The position numbers were made by a program, and so were the translations under genes. A stretch of DNA of 64,000 bases from Rhodoferax sp. (GTDB taxonomy: Bacteria; Pseudomonadota; Gammaproteobacteria; Burkholderiales; Burkholderiaceae_C), in NCBI RefSeq assembly GCF_018780565.1, contig NZ_JADMJN010000001.1, forward strand, positions 30,756 to 94,755. The letters are read 5' to 3'. The notes beneath the pieces were generated by a model, which was given only the letters and a program-made list of their open reading frames with translations, had not been told where the DNA came from and ran no database searches. Shown piece after piece: positions 1 to 9,341 of this stretch; positions within the stretch are counted from its first letter, which is position 1, and each line of letters opens with the position of its first letter.

Positions 1-710
1 ATCTGGGCCAACAACTCCAACTGGTTGCCATTGTCGGTGCGTTCAAACTCACGCATTTTGGCATCCAGCAATTGGGCGATGGCCAGGCGCTCGTCACGAT
101 TCTTGTCTTGCGGCGCCTGGGCACCTCTGGACGTTAACTCCAAGGGGTCTTTTCGAGGGTCCAGGCAGTCCACATGGTCACGGCACACCCATGTCAGCAA
201 AGCGTCGGGGGCCTGCGTCTGTTTCTGGATGGTCCTAACCGCTTTTTGGTACTGCAAATCGTTGGTGCGGGAGTTTTGCAGACGGGGCCAATGCTCACGC
301 AAGTCAGCCAAGCGGTCGGCCCCGAACTCCGCACGAAAGGCAGTCACCGTCGCATCGGGCGCAATGGCGAGAAAAAAATACTGCTTGCTGGTCAGCATAT
401 GGGACAACACCTTCTGGACCAAGGGGTTGCTGGGGTTGAGCAGCACGCTGTAGGTGGCAAAACCATAGAACTCAAAGAAGAGCTGCACTACTTCAAAGTC
501 TGCATTGCCCACCAGAGCGTGGCCGAAATTGAAGCCCAAGGCCATGGCTTCCTTCGGCATGGCCTTGGGTGGACGCAGTGCCAACAGGCCCATCGGCTCT
601 TGGCGCTCCTCCACCATGCCCAATGCAAAGCAGGGTGCCTTGGCCGCCCAAAGGTCTTCGGCAAACTGACGGTGAAGCGTTAACCTTGGCAGTAGATGCT
701 GGACATTCAT
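1..710 (-). CDS. Unknown protein downstream of Tn3 tnpA (partial, runs off left edge)
   Basis: An open frame without stops runs from an ATG at 710 to the window edge, giving 236 visible residues beginning MNVQHLLPRLTLHRQF. It is soluble-looking, with no signal peptide or membrane segment. Visible features are a hydrophobic central stretch and a charged C-terminal part (LDAKMREFERTD). I do not recognise a family. It starts 42 bp after the transposase stop on the same strand, so it is probably the last gene of the same transcription unit and a passenger of the transposon. No convincing Shine-Dalgarno sequence precedes the ATG. The second nearby ATG is in another frame and soon stops. Coding on this strand is favoured over the plus-strand frames here because the protein reads smoothly and fits the operon. 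Confidence 0.6.
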   Translation of the reverse strand, partial: MNVQHLLPRLTLHRQFAEDLWAAKAPCFALGMVEERQEPMGLLALRPPKAMPKEAMALGFNFGHALVGNADFEVVQLFFEFYGFATYSVLLNPSNPLVQKVLSHMLTSKQYFFLAIAPDATVTAFRAEFGADRLADLREHWPRLQNSRTNDLQYQKAVRTIQKQTQAPDALLTWVCRDHVDCLDPRKDPLELTSRGAQAPQDKNRDERLAIAQLLDAKMREFERTDNGNQLELLAQ

Positions 711-752
711 AGGCGGGGTATGTTGGTAGGTCGGACGAATTGCGGACGCAGT

Positions 753-3700
753 TTAAGCCCAGTTAATTTCCGTCAGGATGGCATCCAGGTCAATCGGTTT
801 CCCCTTATCGCGAAATGCATAGTGTCCAAGGAAATGCAGATGCTGCCACGCCGCTGGTGAGATGCGCCTGAGCAACGCCAGCTCTCTCTCACTGCCCGCA
901 GTCAGACTGCGGCTCAGTAGCCCAGACAACAGCATGGAATTGTAGGCAATCACGACGTTTGCGATCAGGCGACCGCAATGGTTACTGACCGCCACGTCCA
1001 GGTCGGTGCGCCCAGTCAATTCCTTTTTGCCATTCACCTGGGCGATGGTGGAGCGTAGCTGATGGTAGGACTCGATGCGGTTTTCTGAGCGGTGGACGTC
1101 ACGCTGCAATTGTGGGTCCCGCAGGTAGCGCAGCGTGTAAATGGTACGGACCAGTTTGTCATATTCGAAGATGGCCTTTCGCGTACGGTGATGCCCGGAC
1201 AGCGTGCAGATCTTGCGCATCAACACGCTTTGGCTCATTTCTTTGAGTGCCAGCGTGGCGGAAATCTGGTCCATATTGGCCTTCTCGGAGGTAATCAGGT
1301 TGCGGTCAATTTGGCCCACAGGCTGAATCAGGAAGCCTGCGTATTCCTCCTGTCCAGCACCACCGTAGAGGTGTTTCAACTGCGCATGCAAATTGGTGAA
1401 GCGCGGGGCCAAATTCATGCCAAACCAGTGCAGGATGGCAAAGTTGGCCATGTTGATGCTGTGCATGTCGCCGGTGATGGTGGTCGGCTTGATATCAGAC
1501 GTGTTGTTGTAGCAGATGTCAAACACCCAATAGCTCTCATGCTGGTTGGCACCCAGCATCTCCGTTTGCAACGCCACATGGTTGGCAAGCAGCGTGTAGG
1601 CGACCACCCCGCGATCCTTGCCGAAGTATTTGCGTGAATGCCGGGCTTTGAGCGTTGGGGTGGCGGCAGAAAACTTCTGTCCGTCAACGCTGCCGTACAG
1701 CACATCCATGTCGATGGAGTAGTAAGGAAAAATAGGCAGCGTGGCGATGAAGTTGCTGATTTTGTTGTTCGCCTCGATCAACGTTGCCGGGCGCAGATGC
1801 TGCTGATGTGTGGCATCCAGCACGTGGTACGGGATATCACAGGTTTCGGCCATTTTGAAGTTGCCGTGGTTCATGGCTTGGGCAATAAGCACCGCCATCA
1901 GGCTGTCTTCGTCGGCTATTCTTTTTGCGTAGCGCGGCTGCAAAGGCGTCATTGCCGACAGAAAGTGGCACCTCTCATTGACAAACCGGAAGACATCGGC
2001 AATATCGCGTGCTTGGAGCTTGGCATAGAAGTCCTTTTGCAGCTGCTTGTCCTTGTCGGCCTTGGGGCGGTGCCAGATGAGCGTTTTCTTGTCAACGTCA
2101 AAATCCAGATGTTTAAGTTTGCCCGCGCGCAGTTCGCTATCAAACGCACGCCATTGCGCGTCGAGCTCAACAAAAAGGGCGTCCAGTGTTTCATCAACCG
2201 GCTTGCGCATCCATGGAACGTCGAGCGCCTTGAGCGCTTCGGACTTGGCCTCCATGGACACCAGATCATCAGAAAAACGCCTGTGCTGCACGCTGTCGTC
2301 AAGATAGATGTCGCCCGCATCAAGGCGTTTACGCAGTTGCCGGTAGACCATAAATTCGTACCGCTCGCCCTGCAGGCCAAGTGGCTTGCCATTCTGATCA
2401 AAGGTCTGCAAGAAGTCGCGCAGGCGTTTGGGAAGTGTGCCTGGTGGCACCTCAGCGAGGGGCTGTTTGGCAAGGGATTGCTGGCGGGCAAAGACATCCT
2501 TCATCCATTTCAGTGCTGCCAGCCAGACTTTTCCACCGGCGCTGCTGCTGGCAAAGTCCAAGGCGGTGGCCAGTGGGCGCAAATTTTTGGTGCAAAGTCC
2601 GCTCTGCTTGTCCACGGCCTGCCAGCGCAAATCCATCTGGCTGACGGGCTTTTCTGTCAGGAGTTTGCCGGTCGAGCGCAGCGTATCTTCCGGCATGATG
2701 CGAAATGCTTTGTGGCGCACGGTGCCGAACGGGGTGACATCGGTGAGCGAGTCATCCACGTACAGCAAGAGCAGTTCGCCCACCCGTGGCGTGGCTTGTT
2801 GGCGCTCAATGTGTATTTGGGCGGCCTGCTGGGTGGCAACCGCCTTGGTTTCATCTTCCAGCTGGCGGGTTTGGTAGCCAAAGGCCTCCACCACATTGTC
2901 TGTGAGCTGGCGGTAGCGCTGCCATGCATAGCAGAGCAAATACAGGTTGGTTTGCGCAGGCTTGAACCGCCGTAAGTCGTAGACGGTATAAAAATTGGCC
3001 AGACTGGCGTAGTAGGCGATGTTGCGCTGGGAGACTGCAAGACCGGGGAGCAGTTTCTTTGCAATTGCATACAAGGGCTCCAGCGTGAGGCGCTTTTGGC
3101 GCTCCATGCCCATCTGGCGGTAGCGAAAGCTCTTGGCATCTTGTTTGAGGGCGGCCAATTCCGACAATGTGCTCTCATTGGCTAGCAGTAGCTGCAGCGT
3201 CTCGCGAGTCTCATCGGTCATGGCCGCTTCGACCAATTGCTCCAGGCGGCCCCGCTCAGCAACGAGGGCATCTCGGATGATGGTCTGTAGCGTTGAGTAG
3301 CCTGGCCGCACGATGCGCTGGCCGATCAAAAAGACCATCAGTTCGGCCAGCAAAAAGGTGGCCGTTACATCCGTGCGCGCCAGGAGCCTGGCCTTTTCTT
3401 GCAGTGTTGGCAAGTCGCCCGCACAGTACATCCGGTAGCCAAATAGTTGCGCAATTTTATTGCGCTGCACATAGTATTCACTGGTGTGCAGTGCGGTCTT
3501 TACAAGCGCTTGGCCAGGGAAATACCGCTGCAAAATGAACTCTACGTCTTCCTTCGGGAGGTCATCAAGAGAGAATAGAAAAAAGGCCTGTTTGGCTTTG
3601 AAGTAGCCGATTTGCAGCAGGCAATAGACTTGTGCCAGGACGCTTTTTCGCCCCAGCGCAAGGGCCAGTTCTGCCTCTGTCAGCGCAAAAAACTCAATGC

Positions 3701-3791
3701 GCTGGAAGTCATCAAAGTGGGGAATGCCGTAGAGGGCCGTTTTTTCAGCATTTGACAGGATGGTCAGCCGCTCGTTATTGTCACCGCGCAT
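753..3791 (-). CDS. tnpA: Tn3-family transposase with DUF4158 N-terminal domain
   Basis: This 1012-residue protein has the full length of a Tn3-family transposase, which cuts and joins transposon ends to form a cointegrate. The N-terminal part (about residues 5-170, starting at LTILSNAEKTALYG) resembles DUF4158. The C-terminal DDE region shows Asp near residue 704 (SVDGQKF), Asp near 775 (TGDMHSINMANF) and Glu near 903 (HRSENRIESYHQL). It lies 9 bp downstream of a tyrosine recombinase gene on the same strand and is followed by an unknown passenger, so it belongs to one operon with the KilA-N and recombinase genes. The frame is intact and the element could be active. Its terminal inverted repeats could not be located with confidence. 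Confidence 0.93.
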   Translation of the reverse strand: MRGDNNERLTILSNAEKTALYGIPHFDDFQRIEFFALTEAELALALGRKSVLAQVYCLLQIGYFKAKQAFFLFSLDDLPKEDVEFILQRYFPGQALVKTALHTSEYYVQRNKIAQLFGYRMYCAGDLPTLQEKARLLARTDVTATFLLAELMVFLIGQRIVRPGYSTLQTIIRDALVAERGRLEQLVEAAMTDETRETLQLLLANESTLSELAALKQDAKSFRYRQMGMERQKRLTLEPLYAIAKKLLPGLAVSQRNIAYYASLANFYTVYDLRRFKPAQTNLYLLCYAWQRYRQLTDNVVEAFGYQTRQLEDETKAVATQQAAQIHIERQQATPRVGELLLLYVDDSLTDVTPFGTVRHKAFRIMPEDTLRSTGKLLTEKPVSQMDLRWQAVDKQSGLCTKNLRPLATALDFASSSAGGKVWLAALKWMKDVFARQQSLAKQPLAEVPPGTLPKRLRDFLQTFDQNGKPLGLQGERYEFMVYRQLRKRLDAGDIYLDDSVQHRRFSDDLVSMEAKSEALKALDVPWMRKPVDETLDALFVELDAQWRAFDSELRAGKLKHLDFDVDKKTLIWHRPKADKDKQLQKDFYAKLQARDIADVFRFVNERCHFLSAMTPLQPRYAKRIADEDSLMAVLIAQAMNHGNFKMAETCDIPYHVLDATHQQHLRPATLIEANNKISNFIATLPIFPYYSIDMDVLYGSVDGQKFSAATPTLKARHSRKYFGKDRGVVAYTLLANHVALQTEMLGANQHESYWVFDICYNNTSDIKPTTITGDMHSINMANFAILHWFGMNLAPRFTNLHAQLKHLYGGAGQEEYAGFLIQPVGQIDRNLITSEKANMDQISATLALKEMSQSVLMRKICTLSGHHRTRKAIFEYDKLVRTIYTLRYLRDPQLQRDVHRSENRIESYHQLRSTIAQVNGKKELTGRTDLDVAVSNHCGRLIANVVIAYNSMLLSGLLSRSLTAGSERELALLRRISPAAWQHLHFLGHYAFRDKGKPIDLDAILTEINWA

Positions 3792-3800
3792 GCTGGAAGT

Positions 3801-5630
3801 TTATTTAAATGCCCGGTCCAGCTCATCAATGCGCCGGCGCATGGGGGCGCGTCCGTAGATTGCTGTGGTGGTCTGGATGCTGGCATGCCCCATCTGAGCC
3901 TGGATCACATCCAGGGGAACGTCCTTGGCAATAGCCCGGGTGCCAAAGGTATGGCGCAACCAATGTGTGGAAGCCTGGCTCATCCGGTGTCGCTCAGATG
4001 CGGGCAGGTCAGCCACGTCAATGGCCTTGGATAACCAGGACTTAACGTGCTCGTACAGTGCCTGGTAGCCCACACCTTGCAAAGGATCATGCAAACTGGC
4101 CAGTACCGGCGCAGCAGAATCCGCGCGCGTGATGTCACCCAGGCCCCGCGCTTGCAGGTAGGTGTTGAGTGCCTGCAAGGCGGATGGGGGAATAGCCACG
4201 ATACGGTTCTTGGAGCCTTTGCCATGCACTTGCATGACCCAGCCTTCCTCTTCGTGCTGAATGTCAGACAGTTTGACTGCCAGCAATTCGGCGCTGCGCA
4301 AACCCACACTGGCGACGAATTGGACGATAAACACCATGCGATGTGCGGCCGGCGCGGGCAGCTTAGTTTTGCAGTACGCAATGACCTGTTGCGTGGCCAC
4401 TTCACTGAGCGCCTTGGATTGCAGCACCCGTTCTTCTTTGTCGTCGCCAATTTTCTGATTCACCAATAACCATGGGTTCTTGCCGATATAACCGGTTGCC
4501 TGGAGCCAGTGAAACATCGACACAACGATGGTGATTGCCTGGCGCACGCTGCGTGTGCTCAAGGGGCCGCGAAAGGGGGCCCACCCAGGGGCTCCGGGCT
4601 TGGCGCGGGCGCGTGAGATCCACTGTACTGGCACATGCTGCAAAAAAGCCATGTAATCGCGGCAGTCCAACAGTGTCATACGCCCCAGCGCGGCTGCGTG
4701 GCGTTCATAGTGCAGCCATAGCAAAAGACGTGTCGCCTCGCGTGTATAGGCTTTGAGCGTTGCCGCAGAGCCCGCCTTGGCCGCAACCCACGCGTCGATT
4801 GCCTTTTTGTCGTCGTCCGCGAGAAGTAAGGGGTACTCCGAGTATGTGGGCAAGTCCGGGTCGAGAGGTCGTGGTGGAGAGGGTAACGCGAATACGGGTC
4901 GGCATGGTTGTGGCTGATTGATCAGCAGTATGGCCAGGTATGCGGATATGCGTTGCGCTTTGGTGCGCCCAATCCCAGGCAGTAAGCGCCACCACCGCCC
5001 GCCCGCGGCAATGTGCTCCTGCAGCTGCGCCAAAATCACCACGTCGATACGCAGCAATTTGACGGCTGTGGTGCTGTCAAACCAACCCGCAATGGCGTCA
5101 GAAGGTTGTGGCTGCTCGGCGGCAAGGGTCTCTAGCTCATGAAGGGTGCACAGCAATCGCTCCCGCAAGCGGGAACGCACACGCTGGCGGCGCAATGCTC
5201 TGGCATTGGCCGGATAGATTTCATGGTGCATCTGCAGCACCTCGGACTCAGACCAATCCTCCAAGGCGCTTGCCGCAATGAACTCGTCCAGACTGGGGGC
5301 GATGCAGGTAGCGCCCTGATAGGTCGTCACATCAGTCTGCATTGCGCTAAAACTCAGTCCAATTAAGCGCCAGGCGCTCAAACCCCGCCGGCGTGCCACC
5401 GCGCGCACTGCATCACGGGTTTGCAGGTGGGCGACTTTTGCTTGGTGGCCATGTTCCACCCCCAGATAGCGTTTGGCAGCTTCTACGATGGGCAGGCCTT
5501 CGGATACCGCGCGCAGATACGCAAAATGGTGCAGTCCCAGACGATGCACGTAAACGGCGCTGCCACCAGGGGTTGCCTGGCGCAACACATGCGACCCCGT
5601 GGCCAGATCCTTTGACGCCGGCCCAATCAC
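3801..5630 (-). CDS. Large tyrosine recombinase, probable cointegrate resolvase
   Basis: A 609-residue tyrosine recombinase. The catalytic region is C-terminal: Arg in ASVGLRSAELLAVKL, Lys in HGKGSKNRIVAIP, His-x-x-Arg in HWLRHTFGTRAI, a second His in MGHASIQTTTAIYG, and the Tyr nucleophile in that last motif. The long N-terminal extension (about 240 residues) contains LGLHHFAYLRAV, a motif shared with the 699-residue recombinase at 44049-46148, so the two form one family. It overlaps the KilA-N gene by 4 bp and precedes tnpA by 9 bp. Some Tn3 elements resolve cointegrates with tyrosine recombinases rather than serine resolvases, so this is the likely resolution enzyme. The res site was not found. 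All catalytic residues are present. Confidence 0.88.
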   Translation of the reverse strand: MIGPASKDLATGSHVLRQATPGGSAVYVHRLGLHHFAYLRAVSEGLPIVEAAKRYLGVEHGHQAKVAHLQTRDAVRAVARRRGLSAWRLIGLSFSAMQTDVTTYQGATCIAPSLDEFIAASALEDWSESEVLQMHHEIYPANARALRRQRVRSRLRERLLCTLHELETLAAEQPQPSDAIAGWFDSTTAVKLLRIDVVILAQLQEHIAAGGRWWRLLPGIGRTKAQRISAYLAILLINQPQPCRPVFALPSPPRPLDPDLPTYSEYPLLLADDDKKAIDAWVAAKAGSAATLKAYTREATRLLLWLHYERHAAALGRMTLLDCRDYMAFLQHVPVQWISRARAKPGAPGWAPFRGPLSTRSVRQAITIVVSMFHWLQATGYIGKNPWLLVNQKIGDDKEERVLQSKALSEVATQQVIAYCKTKLPAPAAHRMVFIVQFVASVGLRSAELLAVKLSDIQHEEEGWVMQVHGKGSKNRIVAIPPSALQALNTYLQARGLGDITRADSAAPVLASLHDPLQGVGYQALYEHVKSWLSKAIDVADLPASERHRMSQASTHWLRHTFGTRAIAKDVPLDVIQAQMGHASIQTTTAIYGRAPMRRRIDELDRAFK

Positions 5631-6454
5631 GGGGGATTTGCCTTGCCCAAACGTTTGACCGCCCCCATTCCAACGAGTGAGCGCATTTGGGTAATGGCAA
5701 TGGCGTTGAGTTGGCCCAAGCGTTCAGGCGCGCCGATGCCTTGGTGAATCAACACCGAATTGATGCTCTCCATGTTGGACAGTACCACCAGTTGTTCCAA
5801 TGTGGCCGCGTCCCGCATGTTGCCGCCGTCCTTGGGGTTGGCCTCGCGCCACTGAGCAGCGGTCATGCCAAACAGCGCCACGTTCAGCAGATCGGCTTCG
5901 CTGGCGTAGAGTGTGGCCGTTTGGGTCCGGGTCAACTGGCGTGGGACGAGGTGTTCCTTGATGGCATCGGTATGAATGCGGTAGTTGACCTTGGCCAGGG
6001 TGCGTTGGAAATTCCATTCCAGGGAAGTCGCACGGGCTTCCTCGTCCTTGAGGCGCTGGAATTCCTTGATGAGATAGAGTTTGAATTCGGGACTGAGCCA
6101 TGAACCGAATTCAAAGGCGATGTCGCGGTGGGCGTAGGTGCCACCGCCCCGGCCGGATTTGGCGTACAGGCCGATGGCCCCGGTAGCCTCCACCCACTTG
6201 GAGGGAGACAGCGAGAAACTGTTGAGGCCCGCTTGGGCTTTAAACCTCTCGAATTCGACAGGTTTGAAGTCCGGATTGTTGATCTGCTCCCAAATCCCCA
6301 GAAACTCAACGGTGTTGCGATTGCGCAGCCACCCGTAGAGAACGGTCTCGTCGCCGAAGCGTTTGACCATGTCGGTGAGCGAGATGTAATCCTGGTCGTG
6401 CCGCGTGGTGTAGCCAACCGGGGTGCCCTGGACTGTAATGCTGCGGTTTTTCAT
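5627..6454 (-). CDS. KilA-N domain DNA-binding protein of the Tn3 module
   Basis: A 275-residue protein with a KilA-N domain at about residues 5-115 (DYISLTDMVKRFGDETVL, then WEQINNPDF, and further on GGGTYAHRDIAFEFGSWLS). The rest is alpha-helical and charged. KilA-N domains bind DNA and are common in phage and plasmid regulators. Here the gene heads the operon KilA-N, recombinase, tnpA and overlaps the recombinase start by 4 bp (ATGA), implying translational coupling. A 10-bp-arm inverted repeat lies 44-69 bp upstream of its ATG and could be its own operator. It may regulate transposition or act as an accessory factor in resolution; the sequence does not decide between these. Confidence 0.85.
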   Translation of the reverse strand: MKNRSITVQGTPVGYTTRHDQDYISLTDMVKRFGDETVLYGWLRNRNTVEFLGIWEQINNPDFKPVEFERFKAQAGLNSFSLSPSKWVEATGAIGLYAKSGRGGGTYAHRDIAFEFGSWLSPEFKLYLIKEFQRLKDEEARATSLEWNFQRTLAKVNYRIHTDAIKEHLVPRQLTRTQTATLYASEADLLNVALFGMTAAQWREANPKDGGNMRDAATLEQLVVLSNMESINSVLIHQGIGAPERLGQLNAIAITQMRSLVGMGAVKRLGKANPP

Positions 6455-6497
6455 GAAGAAAGGCTGCCCAAGAGTGGTTTTGACGCAAAAAATTTAG

Positions 6498-6523
6498 CCT
6501 AAGATAAATAGAGTTATCTTAGG
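6498..6523. promoter_or_regulatory. Inverted repeat upstream of the KilA-N/recombinase/tnpA operon
   Basis: CCTAAGATAA and TTATCTTAGG form perfect 10-bp arms around a 6-bp spacer. The repeat sits 44 bp before the KilA-N start codon, where an operator or recombination site for the operon would be expected. There is no T-run, so it is unlikely to be a terminator. Confidence 0.6.
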
Positions 6524-6541
6524 GCATTGTATTAAACTTTC

Positions 6542-7121
6542 GCCGCCATTTCATCAACATGTACCCAAAATGGGCTATAGGCAAAAGCTGGTAAGAAACC
6601 AGCAAGTCCAGCGCAGTTCGTAGCTAGATGCCTGCTGACTGATCGGTTGGCGGCCACCTCTATCCCGATTCTCCATCACCATTCGCCGGGTTCATGCAAG
6701 GGCGGGGATAATAGACCGCTTACCAGTCAACAGTAACGCGACAGAGCCTGATGGTCTTCTGTTGCAGCGCCTCGAGCTTGAAATGCGCAGCGGATTTTGA
6801 CCTTATGCTGGTTCATCTTTGTGAAATAGTGCACCATGCTTTCTTGGCAGCAAGTATTGAGGGGCGGATATGGAGAATAGTTCGTGCAACGAAAATTTGC
6901 GACCCCTCCGCGTAGCCGCGTCGTCGAGTATGGCAATCGACTTGGAATCAATGATACGGCCGCTGGCCCAGTCTTTCCTACGTTATACACCGCAGCGCAC
7001 GACGCAGGATCGACTAGTGGCAAACGAGTTTGACGCGTGTCCTGTGACGAGTGGTAGAAGGTGAATCGGCTGTGTCGAAGACATCCGGGGAATCGATTAT
7101 TTTGGCAAGGCCCACCTTCAA
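6542..7121. other. Intergenic region without a supported gene
   Basis: About 580 bp between the Tn3 module and the next plus-strand gene. The short frames on both strands have no recognisable domain. The outer end of the Tn3 module should lie here or just upstream, but I could not assign its terminal repeat. Confidence 0.5.
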
Positions 7122-7916
7122 ATGCTGCAGTTTCCTCGTATGAAAGCTTGGATCTCCAAGCAGCAAATCTTCGTTCGGAGCCTGGCGTGGCTCGCGTTGG
7201 TGCTCGGGCTGAAGCTTGTCGTTCACTTGCTTGGTTTGGAGGCGCTGGTCTTGAGCCCCCTGCATGCCACTGCCGTCGCCGGTGGGTTTTTCATCCTCGG
7301 ATTCATCCTGTCAGCCACCATCGCAGACTACAAGGAAAGCGAGCGGCTTCCCGCGGAATTCACGGCTATCGTCGAGAATATGTACGAGGACGCGCTCTTG
7401 ATCAGTCGCCGCCACCCCTTCGACATTGCCGGGTTCCGCGAGGGACTGCTCGCGGCGCTGGACAGCTTGCGCGACGACATGGTGTCAGGCAACAGGGAGA
7501 CTCACCATCATGTGTTTGCGCTGGGGGAGTTTTTCGCGCAGATGGAAAAGGCCGAAGTGCCGCCCAACTACATCGTCAAGCTCAAGCAGGAGCAAGCGCA
7601 ACTGGTTCGAAATCTGTTCCGTGTCAACTACATCCAGACGATCCGCTTCATCCCGTCGGCGTTCTTTCTGGCGAAGTCTGTGCTGCACGGCACCATCGGT
7701 CTTCTGCTCCTTACGGCTCTTGAACCATTTTCGACGTCCTTCGTCGCCGTAGGACTGATCGCCTTCATCTTCATTTACATCTTAAGACTGATTGAGGTCA
7801 TCAGTACTCCTTTCCACCCAAAAGGGAGTACGCAAGACGACATCAGCCTGTTCCAAGTTGATCTGACCGCTGAGCACCTAAAGCGGCACACGGGCCATGC
7901 AGAAAATGGCCATTAG
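7122..7916 (+). CDS. Unknown four-helix membrane protein
   Basis: A 264-residue inner-membrane protein of unknown function. Two hydrophobic segments lie near the N-terminus (around SLAWLALVLGLKLVVHLLG and AVAGGFFILGFILSATIAD) and two near the C-terminus (around FFLAKSVLHGTIGLLLLTA and VGLIAFIFIYILRLIEVI). Between them is a soluble, charged loop of about 100 residues. The layout of paired helices around a central soluble domain recalls bestrophin-like or DUF4239-like proteins, but I see no diagnostic motif. An alternative start is the ATG at 7140 (MKAWISK); neither start has a strong ribosome binding site. It stands alone between the Tn3 module and IS debris. Confidence 0.7.
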   Translation: MLQFPRMKAWISKQQIFVRSLAWLALVLGLKLVVHLLGLEALVLSPLHATAVAGGFFILGFILSATIADYKESERLPAEFTAIVENMYEDALLISRRHPFDIAGFREGLLAALDSLRDDMVSGNRETHHHVFALGEFFAQMEKAEVPPNYIVKLKQEQAQLVRNLFRVNYIQTIRFIPSAFFLAKSVLHGTIGLLLLTALEPFSTSFVAVGLIAFIFIYILRLIEVISTPFHPKGSTQDDISLFQVDLTAEHLKRHTGHAENGH

Positions 7917-8029
7917 CTCAGGCAGCGCATCCGTTTGAAGGATGCCAACGAACAGGAAATCGATTCCGCTTTGGAGCGAAATATACCTGAATCTGTATTG
8001 CAGAATCTGCAGCAAAGCAGGAACCCGTG

Positions 8030-8150
8030 ATTAAGCATGTCACGCCATGCAGAATGTCGTTCGATTACATCGAGATATTTTACAACCCGAGACGGCGTCA
8101 CGGTCAAAATAATCGGCTTTCACCGGGAAACTATACATCGCGGCATTTGC
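8030..8150 (+). pseudogene. IS3-family transposase C-terminal remnant
   Basis: The translation contains FDYIEIFYNPRRRHGQNN, which matches the C-terminal signature of IS3-family OrfB transposases (FDYIE-FYN-RRRH). Only about 35 residues of similarity remain. The open frame runs on to 8479, but the later part has no resemblance to a transposase. It is a relic with no catalytic residues. Confidence 0.75.
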
Positions 8151-8583
8151 AAATCATAGATCAGAATTGCCTGCCGGGGTGGGGTAGTCCATGCAGCCTG
8201 TTTGCATGTATGTACAAAGATATAGAACTGCCAAACAATAATCTTTCACACGCCTTCCAAATTTTGGTCATGTCAAAAGAGGGACTTGCAGAATTCCGAA
8301 AGTCAGTCGAATTAGCTGTAATCAGAGGCAAAAAAATTGAGGGTAGCCCTGTCCAAGTGCGGGAAAATCCAAGCACTGAATTGTTACGTCCGTCGACACC
8401 TGAGGATCAGCCCCTCTGTTTTGTCCCAGGTCTTTTTAAAGCCTTTGCAGTACCGCGCCCGAATGTATTGCGGGACTGAACGGTGACTGGGGTTTTGGTT
8501 TTGATGATTTTGGTTGATTTTGGTTGATTTTCATCCGGCCCCCGCCAGGCCGCCGGAGGCACCCCCTGGCAGCAGAATTCTTG
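8151..8583. other. Non-coding stretch between IS remnants, with a short tandem repeat
   Basis: The open frame that continues from the IS3 remnant to 8479 has no recognisable domain. Around 8505-8531 the decamer GATTTTGGTT is repeated in tandem about 2.7 times, just before the next element. I see no gene here. Confidence 0.4.
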
Positions 8584-8674
8584 CGCCCCCCTGTTTGCAA
8601 ACAAGATAGGCCGGTCATCCTTTGGTTAATGTTTGTGGTGCCTAAACCCAAACCCAACAACAGAAGACCAGCCT

Positions 8675-9211
8675 ATGCACAGAATTCTAGCGAGCATCAC
8701 CACTCTTGCGTCACACGCTGCTGCGCTCGCATCCAGCAGTGATGCCTACCGGCCTCGCAACTGTCCGCATTGCAACGGCTGCAAGCTCTGGGGTCACGGC
8801 TACTACGCGCGCAAGGCCGACCGCGAACCCGGTTCCGACGGCTCATTCAACCCTGTGGCCATAGCGCGCTTCCTGTGCGCCGCATGTCTTCGCACCTGTT
8901 CTCGACTACCACTGTGCATCGCGCCCAGGCGTTGGTACAACTGGGCGGTGCAGCAATTCGTGCTCATGCTCACACTCATGGGATTTTCCGTACGCCGCTG
9001 CAGTGTCTGCGCAGACGTTGGGTGGCACACCGTGCGGCGCTGGCGGGACTGGCTTTGCCAACGCAGCGAGGAATTCGTGTTTCACCTGCGCAGCCGCTTT
9101 GCCGAGTTGTGACGAGCGCCTGATACGCCAATGCTGTGGTACCGGGTCATGCATGAGATGACGCTGGGTGTGGCCATGGCCTGGCTCGATCAGGACCAGA
9201 TCGTCCCATGA
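8675..9211 (+). pseudogene. Zinc-finger helper gene of the TniA/TniB element, with in-frame stop
   Basis: Translation from ATG 8675 gives 145 residues with CPHCNGCKLWGHGYYARK and CAACLRTC, a zinc-ribbon pair, then a helix-turn-helix-like region (MGFSVRRCSVCADVGWHTV). The frame stops at TGA 9110-9112. The same frame then continues smoothly as RAPDTPMLWYRVMHEMTLGV and AMAWLDQDQIVP to a second stop at 9209-9211. An intact gene would therefore encode about 178 residues, and a nonsense codon appears to have split it. In related elements a zinc-ribbon protein often precedes the transposase gene; its function is unclear, perhaps recognition of the element ends. The gene is probably inactive, or makes a shortened product. 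Confidence 0.65.
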
Positions 9212-9341
9212 TGGGCTGATCCTGAAGTGAGCGCAGACAGCGCATTTGTCACCGTTTGGAGTACCCCACACACTTTGCCCACTTACGTAAAGGCGCGATC
9301 CGCGGTCTCATCGGCACCTCTTTAACTCAAGGTGTACGTTC

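Noticed and set aside
1638..2975. Long plus-strand open frame (445 codons) inside the Tn3 tnpA region
   Set aside because: It is antisense to a full transposase with catalytic motifs; long antisense frames are common in GC-rich genes.
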